Below, one piece after another: positions 6,849 to 18,525 of a stretch of 64,000 nucleotides of DNA. Source of the DNA: Elioraea sp. (lineage in GTDB: Bacteria > Pseudomonadota > Alphaproteobacteria > Acetobacterales > Acetobacteraceae); contig NZ_JALHPR010000003.1 of NCBI RefSeq assembly GCF_022842375.1, positions 1 to 64,000 on the forward strand. The letters are read 5' to 3'. Positions within the stretch are counted from its first letter, which is position 1. Each line of letters begins with the position of its first letter. The position numbers and the translations under genes were made by a program. A model generated the notes under the pieces. The model was given only the letters and a program-made list of their open reading frames with translations. It was not told the origin of the DNA and made no database searches.

Positions 6849-9569
6849 CTACTGGATCAGGAGGTTGTCGCCAGCGCCGCCGATCAGCAGGTCGAGGCCG
6901 GGGCCGCCGATCAGCACATCGTCGCCGGCGCCGCCATCGAGCGTGTCGTTGCCATCGCCGCCGATCAGCACATCGTCTCCCTCGCCGCCGTTGGCCGTGA
7001 GCAGCATGCCGCCGGCAAGCAGGCCCGAGGCCTCGATCACGTCGTCGCCGCCAAGCCCGTTGATCACCAGGCGGTCGAGCGCTGCCTCGAAGCCCCTGAT
7101 GCGCACGGTCGCGGCAAGGCCGAGCACCAGCACATCCGCCCCGTCGGACACGACGAGCACGACATCCTCGCCGGCCGTTCCCTGGAGCGTCACCTGGTCA
7201 GCCTGCCCATCGCCCCCGCCACCGGCAGCGGCGAGGTCGATCAGCACCTCCGACACGTCCGTCCCCGAAAGATCGTTCACGGTGATGAGGTCGGCGCCGC
7301 CGAGCGCGTTGAACGTGACCTGCTCGACGTCGTTCAGGTCCATCGTCACGTTGGCGATGTTGCGGAAGAACGTCGCCCGCCCGCCATTGGCCGAGATGTC
7401 GATCACCTCGGCGATGTTGGCGCCATTGAACAGCATCGTGTCGAAGCCCGCCTGGCCCTCGAGCACGTCGCTGTCATCGCCCGGGTTCCACACGAACGTG
7501 TCGTCGCCCTCGCCCATCAGCGCGAGGTCGGCGCCATCGCCGCCGTTGATCAGGTCATCGCCCGCGCTGCCGAGGAAGACGTCGTTGCCGAGCCCGCCAT
7601 TCATGGTGAGCGCGATCGCACCCGCCGCGAGGCCGGATGCGTCGATCACGTCATCGCCGCCCTGTCCGTTCAGCACCAGGCGGTCGAGGTCGGCGTCCAT
7701 GTCGAAGATGTCGACCTTGGCATGGAGCCCTGACACCGTGATGGCGCCGGCACCGCCGGCGACGGTCACGACGTCCGCCCCGGCGGTTGCGTTCACCGTC
7801 ACGGTGTCGGCCGCCCCGTCGGCGCCGCTGCCAGGGCCGTTGAGCGCGATCTCGATGTCGATCACGTCCGTGCCGGTCATGTCGGCGATGACGATGGTGT
7901 CGGCACCGCCCAGCGCGTTGAACTCGATGCGTTCGACGTCATCGAGGTCCATCGTGATGTTGGCGATGTCGCGCAGGAACAGGGCGCGGCCGCCATTGGG
8001 AAGGATGTTGATCACCTCGGCGGCGTTCGAGCCGAAGAAGCGCATGATGTCGAAGCCGGCCTGGCCTTCGACGACGTCGCTGCCGTCACCGGGGTCCCAC
8101 TCGAACACGTCGTCGCCGGTACCGAGGAACGCGATGTCGTCGCCGTTGTCGCCGAACACGAAGTCATCGCCGTCGCCGCCGAGCAGCAGGTCGGCGCCCT
8201 GGCTGCCGAGGATCGTGTCATCGCCACCGCCGCCATCCAGCGTGAGCTTGACGATGCCCGCGGCGAGCGTCGTCGCGGTGATGGCATCATTGCCGCCAAG
8301 CCCGTTGATGACGAGGGCGTCGTTCGCGCCCTCAACCGCGCTGATGCCGATCGAGGCCGAAGCGCCGATGACCGCGATGGCCGTGCCGACGCCGATGACC
8401 TCGAGCGCATCGTCACCGGCCGTCGCGTTCACGACCACCGTGTCGGCCGCACCGTCACCGGCGTTGCCGCCCAGCGTGCCGGCGAGGCTGATCCTGTATT
8501 CCTCGAGCCCCGTCCCGGCCGTGTCGTTGATGATGATCGTGTCGGCGCCGCCAAGCGCGTTGACGGCGAAGGTCTCGACGCCATCGGTATCCATCACGAT
8601 GTTGCCGAGGTTGCGCGTGAAGGTGACGCGCCCGCCATTCGCCGTTGCCTCGAAGATCTCCGCCCCGCCCGAGCCGTTGAACAGCATCGTGTCGGCCCCG
8701 TCCTGGCCCTCGACAACGTCGCTGCCATCTCCGGGGTCCCACTGGAACACGTCATCGCCGGCACCAAGGAGAGCGACATCGTTGCCCTGCTGGCCATCGA
8801 TGAAGTCGTTGCCGTCGCCGCCGATCAGGAGATCGGCGCCGTTGCTGCCGAGGATCGTGTCGTTGCCGGCACCGCCATCGACGGTGAGCTTGATCAGCGC
8901 GGCGAGGTTGCCGGTCGCGGAGAACGTGTCGTCGCCGCCATTCATGTGCACGACGAGGTTCTCGGTCGTGCCGATGTCGAGCGCGAAGGGGGCCGGGGCA
9001 ACGCGGTCGAACCGCACACGCGCACCGTTGGCGGTGGCGGTGAACTGTTCGGCGCCATTGCCGCCGTTCACCTCGGCCGTGTCGATGCCGGCGCCCCCCT
9101 CCATCAGGTCGCTGTCATCGCCCGGGTTCCAGATCATGCGGTCATTGCCCGCACCTCCGAACATCTGGTCATCGCCGTCGCCGCCCGTCAGCACGTCATC
9201 GCCTGCGCCGCCGAACAGCAGGTCATTGCCGCCGCGGCCGAACAGCGTGTCGTTGCCGCTCTCGCCGAACAGATGGTCGTTGCCCGACCCGGCGGTGATC
9301 GTGTCGTTGCCCCTTCCGCCGAACATGTTGGCGCGCGGCAGCGCCCCGTTGCTTTCGTCGAGCGTGATCACGTCATCGGCGCCCAGGCCGAAGATGCTGA
9401 TCAGCTTGGTGTTGGCGACCGTCGGCGCGCCGCCGAGGATCTTGATGGCCCCGCCATTGGCGAGGATCTTGCCTGCCGCATCACGGCTGATGGTGAGCGT
9501 GTTCGCGGCACCGTCGGCGAGCAGCGTGAGCAGCCCGACGGACGGAACGAAGATACCGGCGATGGCCAT
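6849..9569 (-). CDS. large modular RTX calcium-binding repeat protein
   Basis: From the ATG at 9569 (AGGAGG 8 bases upstream) this is a 906-residue protein made almost wholly of glycine/aspartate nonapeptides of the GGxGxDxxx type, which fold into Ca2+-binding beta rolls. Such proteins are usually secreted by a type I system through a C-terminal signal. No N-terminal signal peptide is seen. The C-terminus ends in a compact repeat block ([11 protein letters not shown]...) and LLIQ. A larger unit recurs four times. Each copy begins with GDD-x-F-x-W-(D/N)PGD-x-SD followed by an EG(Q/G) turn, at DNA positions near 7480, 8092, 8730 and 9120, and the inter-repeat beta-rich segments resemble each other. 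No catalytic domain is recognised. No ABC exporter, membrane-fusion or TolC gene is nearby, so its exporter must lie elsewhere. Confidence 0.9.
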   Translation of the reverse strand: MAIAGIFVPSVGLLTLLADGAANTLTISRDAAGKILANGGAIKILGGAPTVANTKLISIFGLGADDVITLDESNGALPRANMFGGRGNDTITAGSGNDHLFGESGNDTLFGRGGNDLLFGGAGDDVLTGGDGDDQMFGGAGNDRMIWNPGDDSDLMEGGAGIDTAEVNGGNGAEQFTATANGARVRFDRVAPAPFALDIGTTENLVVHMNGGDDTFSATGNLAALIKLTVDGGAGNDTILGSNGADLLIGGDGNDFIDGQQGNDVALLGAGDDVFQWDPGDGSDVVEGQDGADTMLFNGSGGAEIFEATANGGRVTFTRNLGNIVMDTDGVETFAVNALGGADTIIINDTAGTGLEEYRISLAGTLGGNAGDGAADTVVVNATAGDDALEVIGVGTAIAVIGASASIGISAVEGANDALVINGLGGNDAITATTLAAGIVKLTLDGGGGDDTILGSQGADLLLGGDGDDFVFGDNGDDIAFLGTGDDVFEWDPGDGSDVVEGQAGFDIMRFFGSNAAEVINILPNGGRALFLRDIANITMDLDDVERIEFNALGGADTIVIADMTGTDVIDIEIALNGPGSGADGAADTVTVNATAGADVVTVAGGAGAITVSGLHAKVDIFDMDADLDRLVLNGQGGDDVIDASGLAAGAIALTMNGGLGNDVFLGSAGDDLINGGDGADLALMGEGDDTFVWNPGDDSDVLEGQAGFDTMLFNGANIAEVIDISANGGRATFFRNIANVTMDLNDVEQVTFNALGGADLITVNDLSGTDVSEVLIDLAAAGGGGDGQADQVTLQGTAGEDVVLVVSDGADVLVLGLAATVRIRGFEAALDRLVINGLGGDDVIEASGLLAGGMLLTANGGEGDDVLIGGDGNDTLDGGAGDDVLIGGPGLDLLIGGAGDNLLIQ

Positions 9570-9761
9570 GGTGTGGTCCTCCTGATTGATTGGAGGCACG
9601 CTGGCGCGTTCATGTTGCAGTTTCGTTCCAACATCGGGGCGCCTCTGTTTCAGGTGTTTCAACTTCGCTCAAACCCACGTGAGCCTGCAGGATTAACGAA
9701 GCGTACACGGCCTTCACGGACACTCGGCCTCGCCGTCAAACGTCGATCAGGGGCCCCATCG

Positions 9762-11729
9762 ATGCGCTTCACCATCAGCCGGCTGATCATCGCAGGCCAG
9801 GTCCTGCTGGCCCTCCTCATCATCGCAGGCGTGGGGCTCTCGCTCCGCACCACCGGCGAAGGGGCAGAGAACCTCAGAGCCATCTATGACGACCGTGTCG
9901 TTCCGCTCAGGCACCTGAAGACGATCTCCGATGCCTATGCTGTCTTCGTCGTCGATGCCACCCACAAGTCGCGGAACGGCAACTGGAGCTGGGAGGACGG
10001 TGCTGCGTCCGTGACCAAGGCGCTCGCCGAAGTCGACGCTGCGTGGAAGGCGTATCTCGCCGGCCCCTCGGAGGCCGCACGCCAGCATCTCGTCGCAGCC
10101 GCCCAGGAAAAGATCGTGAGCGCGGAGCGCCTGTCGCGCGATGCGGAGGCCATCCTCGCCGCAAAGGATGCAGGCAGGCTCGACGCGCTTGTCCGCGACC
10201 GCCTCTACCAGACGCTCGATCCGCTGACCGAGACGCTCGATGCTCTCGTCGCCTACGAGGTTCAGGCCGCCGAAAGGGCCTATCTATCCGCGACGGCGGC
10301 GTCCGAGCGCGCCGAGCGCCTCAGCATCGCGCTCGGCGTCTTCGGCATGCTGCTTGCCGGCGCGATCGCGCTCGTCGTGCAGCGCCGGGCGTTGACGCCG
10401 CTCCGGACACTGACCACCGCGATGCAGGCGATCGCGGGGCGTGCGTGGGCAACCCCCGTTCCTGGCCTCGCACGACAGGACGAGCTGGGCGACATGGCGC
10501 GGACGGTCGAGACGCTGCGCGACGTTGGTGGGGATGCGGAGCGGCTGCGTGCGGAGCAGGACCGCCTTCGTGGCGAGAGCGAATCGGCACGCAAGGCCGC
10601 GTTGCTCGATATGGCCGAGCGCATCGACAGCCAGAGCCGCGAGACGCTGGGCTCCGTGACCGCGACCTCGGAGCGCATCGGCGCGGAAGCTGCCTCGGTT
10701 GCCGCCGCCACGCACCGCGTCGGCGAGAACGCCCAGGCTGTCGCCGCTGCCGCGCAGCAATCGCTGGCGTCGGCCGAGACCGTCGCGTCCGCCGCCGAGG
10801 AGCTCACGGCAAGCATCGGTGAGATCACCACCAGGGTGCGCGAGACCGCGACGACCGCGCAGCGTGCCGCGACCGACGCCGCGCGCACGGAAACCGCCGT
10901 CGCTGCGCTGTCGGACGCGGTGACGAATGTCGGCGATGTCGTGCGGCTGATCGGCGAGATCGCGGGGCAGACGAACCTGCTCGCACTCAACGCCACGATC
11001 GAAGCTGCCCGGGCGGGCGAGGCCGGCAAGGGCTTTGCCGTCGTCGCCAACGAGGTCAAGAGCCTCGCAAGCCAGACAGCGCGCGCGACCGACGACATCG
11101 CCAAGCGCATCGCGCAGATGCGCGACGAGACCAACGCCTCGGTCTCCGCCGTCCGCGCGATCATCGGCAGCGTGCGTGATGTCGACGCCCTGGCCGCGAC
11201 GATCTCAGGCGCGGTAAGCCAGCAGCTTGCCGCCACGCAGGAGATCGCGCGCACCGTGGCCGAATCTGCCTCCGCCTCGCGGGAGGTGAGCCTGCGGATC
11301 ACCGATGTGTCGGCCAATGCCACCGAGGCAGGCGCGCAGGCGGGCCGCGTCGGTGAGCAGGTGACCTCTCTCGCATCGAGCGTCATGCGGCTGCGCGGCG
11401 AACTCACCCGCGTCGTGCGCACGTCCGTCGACGATGCAGACCGCCGCAGCGAAACACGCGTGCCTGCGGAGGGCGAGATTGCGTTCGCCTGCGGCGGCGC
11501 AATGAACATGCTGCGGCTCGTTGATGTCTCATCGGGCGGCATTGCGGCGTCGGGCGAGGTGGCGCTCGCGCCAGGCACGGCGGGCACGATCAGCGGCAAG
11601 GGTGGCGCCTCTGCCCGCGCGGTGGTCGTTGCGGTGGACGGCACCAGGATCTCGTTCCGCTTCGAGGATGCAGCGCGCGCAGCACCGCTTGTCGCCACGC
11701 TCAACACACGCCGCGGCGCAGCGGCCTGA
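9762..11729 (+). CDS. methyl-accepting chemotaxis protein with C-terminal PilZ domain
   Basis: A 655-residue chemoreceptor. Transmembrane helix 1 covers about residues 7-29. A periplasmic four-helix-bundle-like sensor follows (30-186), then TM2 (187-206), a HAMP region and a long cytoplasmic coiled coil. The conserved signalling tip lies near residue 396 ([24 protein letters not shown] split around the turn). After the coiled coil a PilZ domain begins near residue 555. Both cyclic-di-GMP motifs are intact: RSETR (RxxxR) near 560 and DVSSGG near 587. The receptor should therefore signal to CheA while binding c-di-GMP. I start at the ATG at 9762 because it leads straight into TM1; a longer reading would run antisense through the RTX gene. 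No che genes are in the window. Confidence 0.92.
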   Translation: MRFTISRLIIAGQVLLALLIIAGVGLSLRTTGEGAENLRAIYDDRVVPLRHLKTISDAYAVFVVDATHKSRNGNWSWEDGAASVTKALAEVDAAWKAYLAGPSEAARQHLVAAAQEKIVSAERLSRDAEAILAAKDAGRLDALVRDRLYQTLDPLTETLDALVAYEVQAAERAYLSATAASERAERLSIALGVFGMLLAGAIALVVQRRALTPLRTLTTAMQAIAGRAWATPVPGLARQDELGDMARTVETLRDVGGDAERLRAEQDRLRGESESARKAALLDMAERIDSQSRETLGSVTATSERIGAEAASVAAATHRVGENAQAVAAAAQQSLASAETVASAAEELTASIGEITTRVRETATTAQRAATDAARTETAVAALSDAVTNVGDVVRLIGEIAGQTNLLALNATIEAARAGEAGKGFAVVANEVKSLASQTARATDDIAKRIAQMRDETNASVSAVRAIIGSVRDVDALAATISGAVSQQLAATQEIARTVAESASASREVSLRITDVSANATEAGAQAGRVGEQVTSLASSVMRLRGELTRVVRTSVDDADRRSETRVPAEGEIAFACGGAMNMLRLVDVSSGGIAASGEVALAPGTAGTISGKGGASARAVVVAVDGTRISFRFEDAARAAPLVATLNTRRGAAA

Positions 11730-11737
11730 AACGATTG

Positions 11738-12730
11738 TCAGCCAAGATTGAGATGGCAGGCGACGGTTCGGCCAGGCGCGATCGCTCGCGTGACCGGCTT
11801 CTCCGTCCGGCAACGATCGACCGCGTGCGGACAGCGCGGGTGGAAGTGACAGCCCGGCGGCGGATCGAGCGGTGAGGGAATCTCGCCCCGCACGGGATGG
11901 AACCCATGGCGCCGACGATCGAGCCGCGGCACGGCGGCAAGTAGCCCGCGCGTGTAGGGGTGTGCGGGTGCCGCGAACACCGCCTCCGCCGGGCCGAGCT
12001 CGACTATGCGCCCGAGATACATGATCGCCACCCGATCAGCGAGATGGCCGACCACGCCGAGGTCGTGGCTGATGAACAGCCATGCGAGGCCGCGCCGCGC
12101 GCGCAGCGCGAGGAAGGTGTTCAGCACCTGCGCCTGGATCGAGACGTCGAGGGCCGCGACCGCCTCGTCGGCCACCACGACGCGCGGGTTCATCGCCAGC
12201 GCGCGCGCGATGCCGATGCGCGCGCGCTGACCGCCGGAGAATTGGTGCGGAAAGCGCTGCGCGTAGCTCGCGTCGAGCCCGACATCGCGCAGTGTTTCCG
12301 CGACGCGGTCGGCGCGCTCGGCCTCGGGCCAGAGGCGGTGGGCGATCGGGCCCTCGGCGATCGCATCGCCGATCCTCATGCGCGGGTTCAGGCTCGCGAA
12401 CGGGTCCTGGAACACCATCTGCACAGACGTCAGCCGCTTCACCACGCGGCTGCCGGAGCGATCAGCCACCGGTTCGCCATCGAGCAGCGCCGCGCCCTCG
12501 TCGGGTGCGAGAAGCCCTGCCGCGATCCGCCCGAGCGTCGATTTGCCGCAGCCACTCTCCCCGACGAGGCCGAGCACCTCTCCAGCTCCAAGCTCGAGCC
12601 CCACAGCATCGACCGCATGCACCGTGCGCGGCGGCATCGCGCGGCCGATGAGGCCCGCAAGCCGCTCCTCGACCGTCGCCGGCCGCGTGAAGCGCTTGCT
12701 GACCGCCTCGAGCGAGAGCAGCGGCGTCAT
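11738..12730 (-). CDS. oligopeptide/dipeptide ABC transporter ATP-binding protein (DppF/OppF type)
   Basis: A 330-residue ATPase with Walker A GESGCGKST at residues 57-65, an FSGGQ signature, Walker B with VVVADEAVAALD, and the C-terminal cysteine-rich extension (GCHFHPRCPHAVDRC) specific to the oligopeptide group. It powers uptake together with the two permeases immediately upstream and is coupled to DppC by an ATGA overlap. Only one ATPase gene is present, whereas Dpp/Opp importers usually have a DppD/DppF pair, so the partner must be elsewhere or the protein works as a homodimer. Its end is 8 bases from the stop of the convergent chemoreceptor gene. Confidence 0.92.
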   Translation of the reverse strand: MTPLLSLEAVSKRFTRPATVEERLAGLIGRAMPPRTVHAVDAVGLELGAGEVLGLVGESGCGKSTLGRIAAGLLAPDEGAALLDGEPVADRSGSRVVKRLTSVQMVFQDPFASLNPRMRIGDAIAEGPIAHRLWPEAERADRVAETLRDVGLDASYAQRFPHQFSGGQRARIGIARALAMNPRVVVADEAVAALDVSIQAQVLNTFLALRARRGLAWLFISHDLGVVGHLADRVAIMYLGRIVELGPAEAVFAAPAHPYTRGLLAAVPRLDRRRHGFHPVRGEIPSPLDPPPGCHFHPRCPHAVDRCRTEKPVTRAIAPGRTVACHLNLG

Positions 12731-13614
12731 CGCTTCAGCCGTGGGTTCAGCACATCGCGCAGCCGATCCCCCACCAGGTTGATCGCGACGATGACGATGA
12801 GCAGCGCGATGCCCGGATAGACGCTGATCCAGTACCGGCCCGACAGCATGAACTGGAACCCGTTGGCGATCAGCGTACCGAGCGAGGGCTCGGTGACCGG
12901 AAGCCCGACGCCGAGGAAGGAGAGCGTCGCCTCGATCGCGATCGCGTTCGCCACCTGGACGGTCGCGACCACGATGAGCGGTGGCAGCACGTTCGGCAGC
13001 AGGTGGCGGAACAGGATGCGCGCGGGCCTGAGCGGGATGCCGGAGGCTGCCTCGATGTATTCCTTCCGCCGTTCCGACAGCGCGGCACCATGCACCGTCC
13101 GCGCGAAATAGGCGTATTGCGCGGCAACGAGAGCCGTCACCACCTGCCAGAGCCCCTGGCCGAGCGAGGCGACGAGAACGAGTGCCAGCAGGATCGCGGG
13201 GAAGGAGAGCTGCAGGTCGACGATGCGCATCAGCAGCGTTTCGATGCGCCCGCCGAAGAAGGCGGCCGCCAATCCGAGCGTGGTGCCGAAGGCGAGCGCA
13301 AGGGTGCCGGCAGCGACGCCGACGAAGAGGCTCGTGCGCAGGCCCCAGAGGATCGCCGAGAACACGTCACGCCCAGCGGCGTCGGTGCCGAGCCAGTGCG
13401 CATAGCCACCGGTACCGACGGTGCCTGGCGGCAGCCGCGCATCCATCAGCGCGAGCCCTGCCTGATCATACGGGTCCTGCGGCGTGATCCAGGGCGCGAA
13501 CAGGGCCGCGAGCACGGCCAGCGTGAACATGGCAAGGCCCGCGAGCGCGACCCTGCTCTCGGCGAACTCGGCCCAGAACAGGGCAGCTGGGCGCTCCGCT
13601 TTCGCCGCGCTCAT
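12727..13614 (-). CDS. peptide ABC transporter permease (DppC type)
   Basis: A 295-residue inner-membrane permease with an N-terminal OppC-type segment (WxxFxxSRVALAGLAMF), the LGTDAAGRDVFS phrase diagnostic for DppC/OppC, about six membrane helices, and the EAA loop (EAASGIPLRPARILFRHLLPN) that docks to the ATPase. I start at the ATG at 13614, which overlaps the stop of the dppB-like gene as ATGA. A longer in-frame reading would overlap the whole end of the preceding gene and lacks coding character. It is the second membrane subunit of the same importer as its neighbours. Confidence 0.92.
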   Translation of the reverse strand: MSAAKAERPAALFWAEFAESRVALAGLAMFTLAVLAALFAPWITPQDPYDQAGLALMDARLPPGTVGTGGYAHWLGTDAAGRDVFSAILWGLRTSLFVGVAAGTLALAFGTTLGLAAAFFGGRIETLLMRIVDLQLSFPAILLALVLVASLGQGLWQVVTALVAAQYAYFARTVHGAALSERRKEYIEAASGIPLRPARILFRHLLPNVLPPLIVVATVQVANAIAIEATLSFLGVGLPVTEPSLGTLIANGFQFMLSGRYWISVYPGIALLIVIVAINLVGDRLRDVLNPRLKR

Positions 13615-14645
13615 CGGGCACCGAGCCGCACGCGTGGGTCGAGGGCCGCGTAGCCGAGGTCGACAACCAGGTTGATCACCACGAACATCGCCACGACCAG
13701 CATGAGGTAGGCGACCATCACCGGCCGGTCGAGCGTCAGGATGCTGTCGATGATCAGCTTGCCCATGCCCGGCCAGGAGAAGATCGTTTCGGTCACGACC
13801 GCAAACGCGACGACGGAGCCGAACTCGAGCCCGAGCACGGTGACGATCGGGATGAGGATGTTGCGGAAGGCGTGCACGCACACCACGCGCAATGGCGAGA
13901 GCCCCTTGGCGCGGGCGAAGCGCACGAAATCGGCCGGCATCGTCTCGCGCATTCCCGCGCGCGTCAGCCTGATGATCAGCGACAGCTTGAACAGCGCGAG
14001 GTTCAGCGCCGGCAGCACGAGATGCGCCAGCCCGTCGACCGTGAGGAACGACCAGGCGATGCCGCCCACCATCACCGTCTCGCCGCGCCCCCCTGAGGGC
14101 AGCCAGCCGAGCTCGACCGAGAAGACGAGGATGAGCATGAGCCCGACCCAGAAGGTGGGCAGCGAGAAGCCGAGGATGGAGCCCGCCATGATCGCCTGGC
14201 TCGAGGCCGCGTTCGGCCTGAGGCCGGCGAGCATGCCGAGGGGGATGCCGAACACGATGGCGATCAGCATCGCCGAGAGGGCGAGTTCCAGCGTGGCAGG
14301 CAGCTTGGCGAGGATCAGCGGCAGTGCGGGGGTGTTGAATACGAAGGACGTGCCGAAATCGCCCGCGATCAGGCTGCCGGCGAAGCGGGCGTATTGCTCC
14401 CAGAACGGCCGGTCGAGGCCGTAGCGCGCGATCGTCTCTGCCCGCGTGATCTGGTCGGCGGCGGGGTTGATCAGCACGTCGATCGGGTTGCCGATGGCGT
14501 AGACGCCAGCGAACACGATCACCGACATCACGACCAGCACGACCATCGCCGAGGCGAGGCGCTGCAGGAGGAAGCCGAGCATCAGGACTGTGGCGTATGC
14601 GGTGTCATGCCCCGCCGTCATACCGGCAGAGGGCGCGCCTGTCAT
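13611..14645 (-). CDS. peptide ABC transporter permease (DppB type)
   Basis: A 344-residue permease with the DppB/OppB layout: an amphipathic N-terminal helix (LGFLLQRLASAMVVLVVMS), a periplasmic loop with the RYGLDRPFWEQYARF phrase, and an EAA loop reading FVRFARAKGLSPLRVVCVHA. The ATG at 14645 is preceded by GAGGG. An alternative start at the ATG at 14582 (MLGFLLQRL) would match family length better but has no ribosome-binding site. It follows the HAD-type phosphatase gene by 30 bases and is coupled to dppC, so the permeases appear to belong to the sulfatase/phosphatase operon. Confidence 0.9.
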   Translation of the reverse strand: MTGAPSAGMTAGHDTAYATVLMLGFLLQRLASAMVVLVVMSVIVFAGVYAIGNPIDVLINPAADQITRAETIARYGLDRPFWEQYARFAGSLIAGDFGTSFVFNTPALPLILAKLPATLELALSAMLIAIVFGIPLGMLAGLRPNAASSQAIMAGSILGFSLPTFWVGLMLILVFSVELGWLPSGGRGETVMVGGIAWSFLTVDGLAHLVLPALNLALFKLSLIIRLTRAGMRETMPADFVRFARAKGLSPLRVVCVHAFRNILIPIVTVLGLEFGSVVAFAVVTETIFSWPGMGKLIIDSILTLDRPVMVAYLMLVVAMFVVINLVVDLGYAALDPRVRLGAR

Positions 14646-14675
14646 CGCGCATCCCTCGCCCGGGCGCCGGGCCCC

Positions 14676-15686
14676 TCAGCCGTGGGGGAAGATGCGCCCC
14701 CAGTCATCCCGCATCGAGATGACGTGCCAGCCGCGCGCGGGTGCCTCGTCCAGCGCGCGGGCGAGGCGGCCGACATGGCTCTGCCGGTCATAGGCATATT
14801 CGCGCTCGGCGTCGTCGTGCCGGACGATCATGCCGAGCCGCCGCCCTGGCCCTTCGGTGGCGTAGCGCAGCATGTGCCAGTCGCCGTCGGAGTTGCCGAA
14901 GGCCGCGATCGGCCGCTTGCCGATATGGCGGGCGATGCCGACCGGCTTGCCGGGGCCGTCATCAATGAAGTCCACGCGCGGCTCGCGGGTGAGCACGATG
15001 CGGCCATCCGCCTCGCCCGGCGCCAGCGCGAAGCTCGAGCCGACCACCTGGTGCGGCGGGATGCCATAGACCCGCTCGGAAAACGCCCGCACGAACTCCA
15101 CGCCGCCGCCCGAGACGATGAACGTCGTGAACCCGTTCGCGCGCAGCAGCGCCAGCACCTCGAGCATCGGCGCGTAGACGAGCTCGGTATGGAGCCGGCC
15201 CCATCGGCGGTCACGCGTCGCGGCAAGCCATGCGGCGGCGATGCGCTGGAACTCCTCGGGGCTGGTGCCCGCTTGGGCTGCGCCGGCGAGGCGCAGCAGC
15301 CCCTCGGTCCCGCCAGCCGCGACCCCACGCATGTCCCCGGCGATGGCGGCGCGGAACAGCGGATCCTGCTGCCACTCAGGCTGCCGAGGCGCGAGCGCCC
15401 TGATGCGATCGAGAATGAATGTCAGCTGCGTGTAGATCGGCTGCTCGACCCAGAGCGTGCCGTCGTTGTCGAACACGGCGATGCGTTCCGCCGGGGGCAC
15501 GAAACCCGGCCCGCCTTCGGTGGTGACGCTTGCGACGAAGTCCAGCAGCGCCTGCCTGCGCGGGCCGGGCGACCATGATGGAAGCGGGTCCGCTGCCTGC
15601 GCCCACAGGACCCGTGGGGCGGCGAGCAGGGCCCCGGCCAGCAGCAGCGCCTGGCGCCGGCCGGTGATCGAGGGTCGCAATGGCAT
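14676..15686 (-). CDS. exported HAD-superfamily phosphatase
   Basis: A 336-residue haloacid-dehalogenase-fold hydrolase. An N-terminal signal (RRQALLLAGALLAAPRVLWAQA) suggests export; the paired arginines may mean Tat. HAD motif I is FDNDGTLW with nucleophile D73 and general acid D75, motif II is the IVSGGG segment, and motif IV is FGNSDGDWHM. These proteins form an aspartyl-phosphate intermediate and remove phosphate from small molecules. Between the sulfatase and a peptide importer it suggests periplasmic trimming of sulfated or phosphorylated nutrients before uptake, which is inference. It lies 70 bases after the sulfatase gene, with a hairpin in the gap. Confidence 0.85.
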   Translation of the reverse strand: MPLRPSITGRRQALLLAGALLAAPRVLWAQAADPLPSWSPGPRRQALLDFVASVTTEGGPGFVPPAERIAVFDNDGTLWVEQPIYTQLTFILDRIRALAPRQPEWQQDPLFRAAIAGDMRGVAAGGTEGLLRLAGAAQAGTSPEEFQRIAAAWLAATRDRRWGRLHTELVYAPMLEVLALLRANGFTTFIVSGGGVEFVRAFSERVYGIPPHQVVGSSFALAPGEADGRIVLTREPRVDFIDDGPGKPVGIARHIGKRPIAAFGNSDGDWHMLRYATEGPGRRLGMIVRHDDAEREYAYDRQSHVGRLARALDEAPARGWHVISMRDDWGRIFPHG

Positions 15687-15716
15687 AGGCTACGTCCTCG
15701 GCAATCGTTGTTGGTG

Positions 15717-15746
15717 CCGGCGGCCGCGGGAGGGGGCAGCCGCCGG
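15717..15746 (-). terminator. intra-operon hairpin between sulfatase and phosphatase genes
   Basis: CCGGCGGC (15717-15724) pairs with GCCGCCGG (15739-15746). It sits between the sulfatase stop and the phosphatase start, without a U-run. It could lower downstream expression or stabilise the upstream message. Confidence 0.3.
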
Positions 15747-15756
15747 GGGATCAAGC

Positions 15757-17393
<1,637 letters not shown>

Positions 17394-17397
<4 letters not shown>

Positions 17398-18389
17398 GGG
17401 TTAGTCCCTCCTGATGGTTCTTGTGATGGGCGGCGGACGCAGCGGAAGCCGATATGGCTCATGCCGCTGTCGATCATCTGCGCGTGCCGGGCAGCCGGGC
17501 GGTAGCGGCGGCAGTAGGAGGGCGCACAGAGGAAGGAGCCTCCCTTCACCACCTTGCGCGGGATGCGGAACGCCTTCTGCGCGGGATCGAAGGCGGCCTC
17601 GACGCCAGGCCCGCGCGGATTGAGCGGGGCGCAGCATGGCTTGGCAGGGTCGGCCACGTGGCGGGCGGAGAACCAGTCGGCCGTCCACTCCCAGACATTG
17701 CCGCAGATCTCGTAGAGGCCGAACGGGTTCGGCGGGAATGAGCGAACCGGACAGGTGCCGGCGAAGCCATCCTCGGAGAAGTTGCGCCACGGAAACGGGC
17801 CCTGCCATGTGTTGGCCTGGTGCACGCCCCCCGGTTCAAGCTCGTCGCCCCAGGCGAAGGCCGCGCCCTCGAGGCCGCCGCGCGCGGCGCGTTCCCACTC
17901 CGCCTCGGTGGGCAGCGCCTTGCCGGCCCAGGCCGCGTAGGCTTCCGCGTCCTCGTAGGCGATGTGCACGACGGGATGCTCCTCGCGCCCGGAGATCGTG
18001 CTGCCCGGGCCTTGCGGCGCGCCCCAGCATGCGCCCGGCGTCCAGCGCCACCAGTTGGCGATGATCCGCGTATCGACCGGCCCATCCGTCATGTGGAAGA
18101 CGAGGGAACCGGGCTGCAGCATGTCCGGTTTCGCACCCGGGTAGAGAGCGGGGTCGAGCGGCCGTTCCGCGACTGTGACGTAGCCCGTGTCGGCGACGAA
18201 GGCCGCGAACCGTGCGTTTGTGACGGCCGTCTCGTCCATGAGGAACGGATCGACCCGCACCGGATGGGCGGGCGCCTCCTCGGCGTAGTGGCTGTCGGAG
18301 CCCATCAGGAAGGTGCCGCCGGGGATGCGCACCATGCCGCCATGGCTTGCAGGCAGGGTGACGGCCCCGCCGCAGCACTCTCCTGCCAT
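17394..18389 (-). CDS. formylglycine-generating enzyme (sulfatase maturase)
   Basis: A 331-residue cytoplasmic SUMF1/FGE-type enzyme, which oxidises the sulfatase active-site cysteine to formylglycine with O2 and copper. Typical blocks are the MVRIPGGTFLMGS opening, ETAVTNARFAAFV, LPTEAEWERAARGG, GNVWEWTADWF, and the C-terminal KGGSFLCAPSYCRRYRPAAR with C288 and C293 spaced exactly as the catalytic cysteine pair of known FGEs. The protein ends in a GFRC motif, as expected. I use the ATG at 18389 (G-rich ribosome-binding site) instead of an in-frame start 39 bases upstream, which would add only basic residues. It overlaps the sulfatase gene (ATGA) and is divergent from the LysR gene. Confidence 0.93.
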
Positions 18390-18487
18390 GCCGCTCCCCC
18401 GCCGACCGTCGGTCCTTCTTCGCCGCACGCGCTGCGGCCCCGCTCAGGCCGTGGACTCTGGCACAGGCTTGCGCGTCATGGCCAATA

Positions 18488-18510
18488 CGATTGCCGAAAT
18501 GTCCGATTGC
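18488..18510 (+). promoter_or_regulatory. CGATTGC direct repeat, candidate LysR operator
   Basis: CGATTGC occurs at 18488-18494 and again at 18504-18510, a 16-base period, in the 136-base gap between the FGE operon and the divergent LysR gene. The location fits autoregulation by the LysR protein. No function has been shown. Confidence 0.3.
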
Positions 18511-18525
18511 TATAAAGGCATGGGC

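Noticed and set aside
6849-9569. Regularly repeated DNA that could look like a CRISPR array or tandem repeat
   Set aside because: The repetition is explained by in-frame RTX glycine/aspartate codons. Unit sequences vary and there are no constant repeats with unique spacers.
8946-9761. Long + strand reading frame in front of the chemoreceptor, antisense to the RTX gene
   Set aside because: It is the mirror of repetitive RTX codons in G+C-rich DNA. The true chemoreceptor start at 9762 leads directly into the first membrane helix.
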